Assembly: GCA_029865445.1 (NCBI GenBank)
Contig: JAOUGY010000236.1
Coordinates: 1-6,090, forward strand
Length of the DNA stretch: 6,090 nt
Source of the DNA: Acidimicrobiia bacterium
GTDB taxonomy: Bacteria > Actinomycetota > Acidimicrobiia > Spongiisociales > ZC4RG35
Direction: 5' to 3'
The notes under the pieces are model-generated. The model was not told the DNA's origin and did not search any database. It saw only the letters and a list, made by a program, of their open reading frames with translations. Made by a program: the position numbers and the translations under genes. Numbering within the stretch: position 1 is the stretch's first letter; each line of letters starts with the position of its first letter. Positions 5,573 through 6,090 of the stretch are shown here, one piece after another.

Positions 5573-5580
5573 CGGCAGGT
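5563..5580. terminator. short hairpin between convergent genes, possible bidirectional terminator
   Basis: ACCTGC (5563-5568) pairs with GCAGGT (5575-5580) around a 6-nt loop. It overlaps the MarR stop codon and touches the stop of the facing response-regulator gene. Six pairs and no T-run make it a weak candidate, but no better terminator exists in the 7-bp gap. Confidence 0.3.
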
Positions 5581-6090
5581 CACACGGAAGAACCGCCGGG
5601 CGTGTCGGCATCCCCACCCGGATTCCCCGGTGCGATCAGGCCACTCTCGTAGGCGAAGGCGACCGCCTGGGCGCGATCCCGAACACCGAGTTTGGTGAAC
5701 AGCCTGTTGATGTGGGATTTCACGGTGGCCGCACCGATGTAGAGACGCTCCGTGATCTCCTCATTGCTGCGACCGCGGGCGATCTCCATGAGCACATCCC
5801 GCTCCCGATCGCTCAACGAGTCCAGACGACGAGACATTGTGGTGTCGACCTCGAGGCGTCGGGCAAACCGACCGATGAGGCGGCTCGTTATCACCGGCGA
5901 GAGCATGGCGCCACCGTCGACGACGGTTCGCACCGCTGAGACAAGCTCGTGGCGTGGGGTGTCCTTCAGCACGAACCCGCTCGCTCCGGCTCGTAGCGCC
6001 GCGTACACATACTCGTCGGGATCGAAGGTGGTGAGAATGATGACGCGAACCGGCGACTCGTCCACGATCCGCGCCGTCGCCTCCAACCCG
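5580..6090 (-). CDS. NarL/LuxR-type two-component response regulator (5' end outside window)
   Basis: The frame is open to the window edge at 6090 and ends at TGA 5582-5580; 169 codons are visible. The fragment starts inside the receiver domain (GLEATARI, which usually follows the phosphorylated Asp by a few residues, so that Asp is outside the window). The switch Thr in VIILTTFD (about residue 20) and the conserved Lys in GFVLKDT (42) are present. The LuxR helix-turn-helix follows at about 92-153: LSDRERDVLMEIARGRSNEE, then TVKSHINRLFTKLGVRDRAQ. The tail AYESGLIAPG is typical of actinobacterial DesR/LiaR-like regulators, which pair with HATPase_c_5/HisKA_3 histidine kinases; the kinase would be expected upstream, beyond the edge. 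The last 15 residues are Gly/Pro/Asp-rich and unconserved. It converges on the MarR gene and is probably unrelated to that operon. Confidence 0.93.
   Translation of the reverse strand, partial: GLEATARIVDESPVRVIILTTFDPDEYVYAALRAGASGFVLKDTPRHELVSAVRTVVDGGAMLSPVITSRLIGRFARRLEVDTTMSRRLDSLSDRERDVLMEIARGRSNEEITERLYIGAATVKSHINRLFTKLGVRDRAQAVAFAYESGLIAPGNPGGDADTPGGSSV

Overview
The window is GC-rich bacterial DNA with dense coding, GTG as well as ATG starts, strong GGAGG-type ribosome binding sites on some genes and an apparently leaderless start on another. The protein types (a cholesterol-oxidase-like GMC oxidoreductase, a DesR/NarL-type response regulator, a four-cysteine MarR regulator) point to an actinobacterium, perhaps of the Acidimicrobiia. 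That placement is inference from style and families, not from a marker gene.

Layout. Bases 1-720 (+) hold the C-terminal part of a GMC-family flavin oxidoreductase that begins outside the window. A non-coding gap follows. A perfect 12-bp-stem hairpin (1052-1083) lies just past the end of a leftward gene (1101-2534) for a secreted protein with two diverged copies of an unrecognised beta-rich domain and a C-terminal PPC-like domain. A second gap (2535-2944) ends in another strong hairpin, which closes a leftward gene (2945-3448) for a small four-helix membrane protein with a 2TM domain. Divergent from it is the intact start of an alpha/beta hydrolase gene (3585-3749) that breaks off after about 54 codons, so this is a decayed locus. 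A possible 54-codon ORF lies antisense across the break.

The most interesting part is 3837-5572 (+), a compact three-gene operon: a CPGC redoxin (3874-4398), a stand-alone protoglobin (4395-4976) very close in length and motifs to the Methanosarcina protoglobin, and a MarR-like regulator (5000-5572, or from GTG 4973) with a C-terminal four-cysteine motif. The first two genes overlap by GTGA. The operon is preceded by a TTGACA-N17-TATATA promoter whose predicted start point falls at the first ATG. A 30-bp imperfect palindrome (12 of 15 pairs) is centred on the -10 box and runs into the start codon. A coherent reading is a self-regulated module in which a cysteine- or metal-sensing MarR protein controls a haem protein and a thiol redox partner, for gaseous ligands, nitrosative or peroxide stress. 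The functional link is inference.

At the right end a response regulator of the NarL/LuxR type (5580-6090, leftward, start outside the window) converges on the operon with only 7 bp between stop codons.
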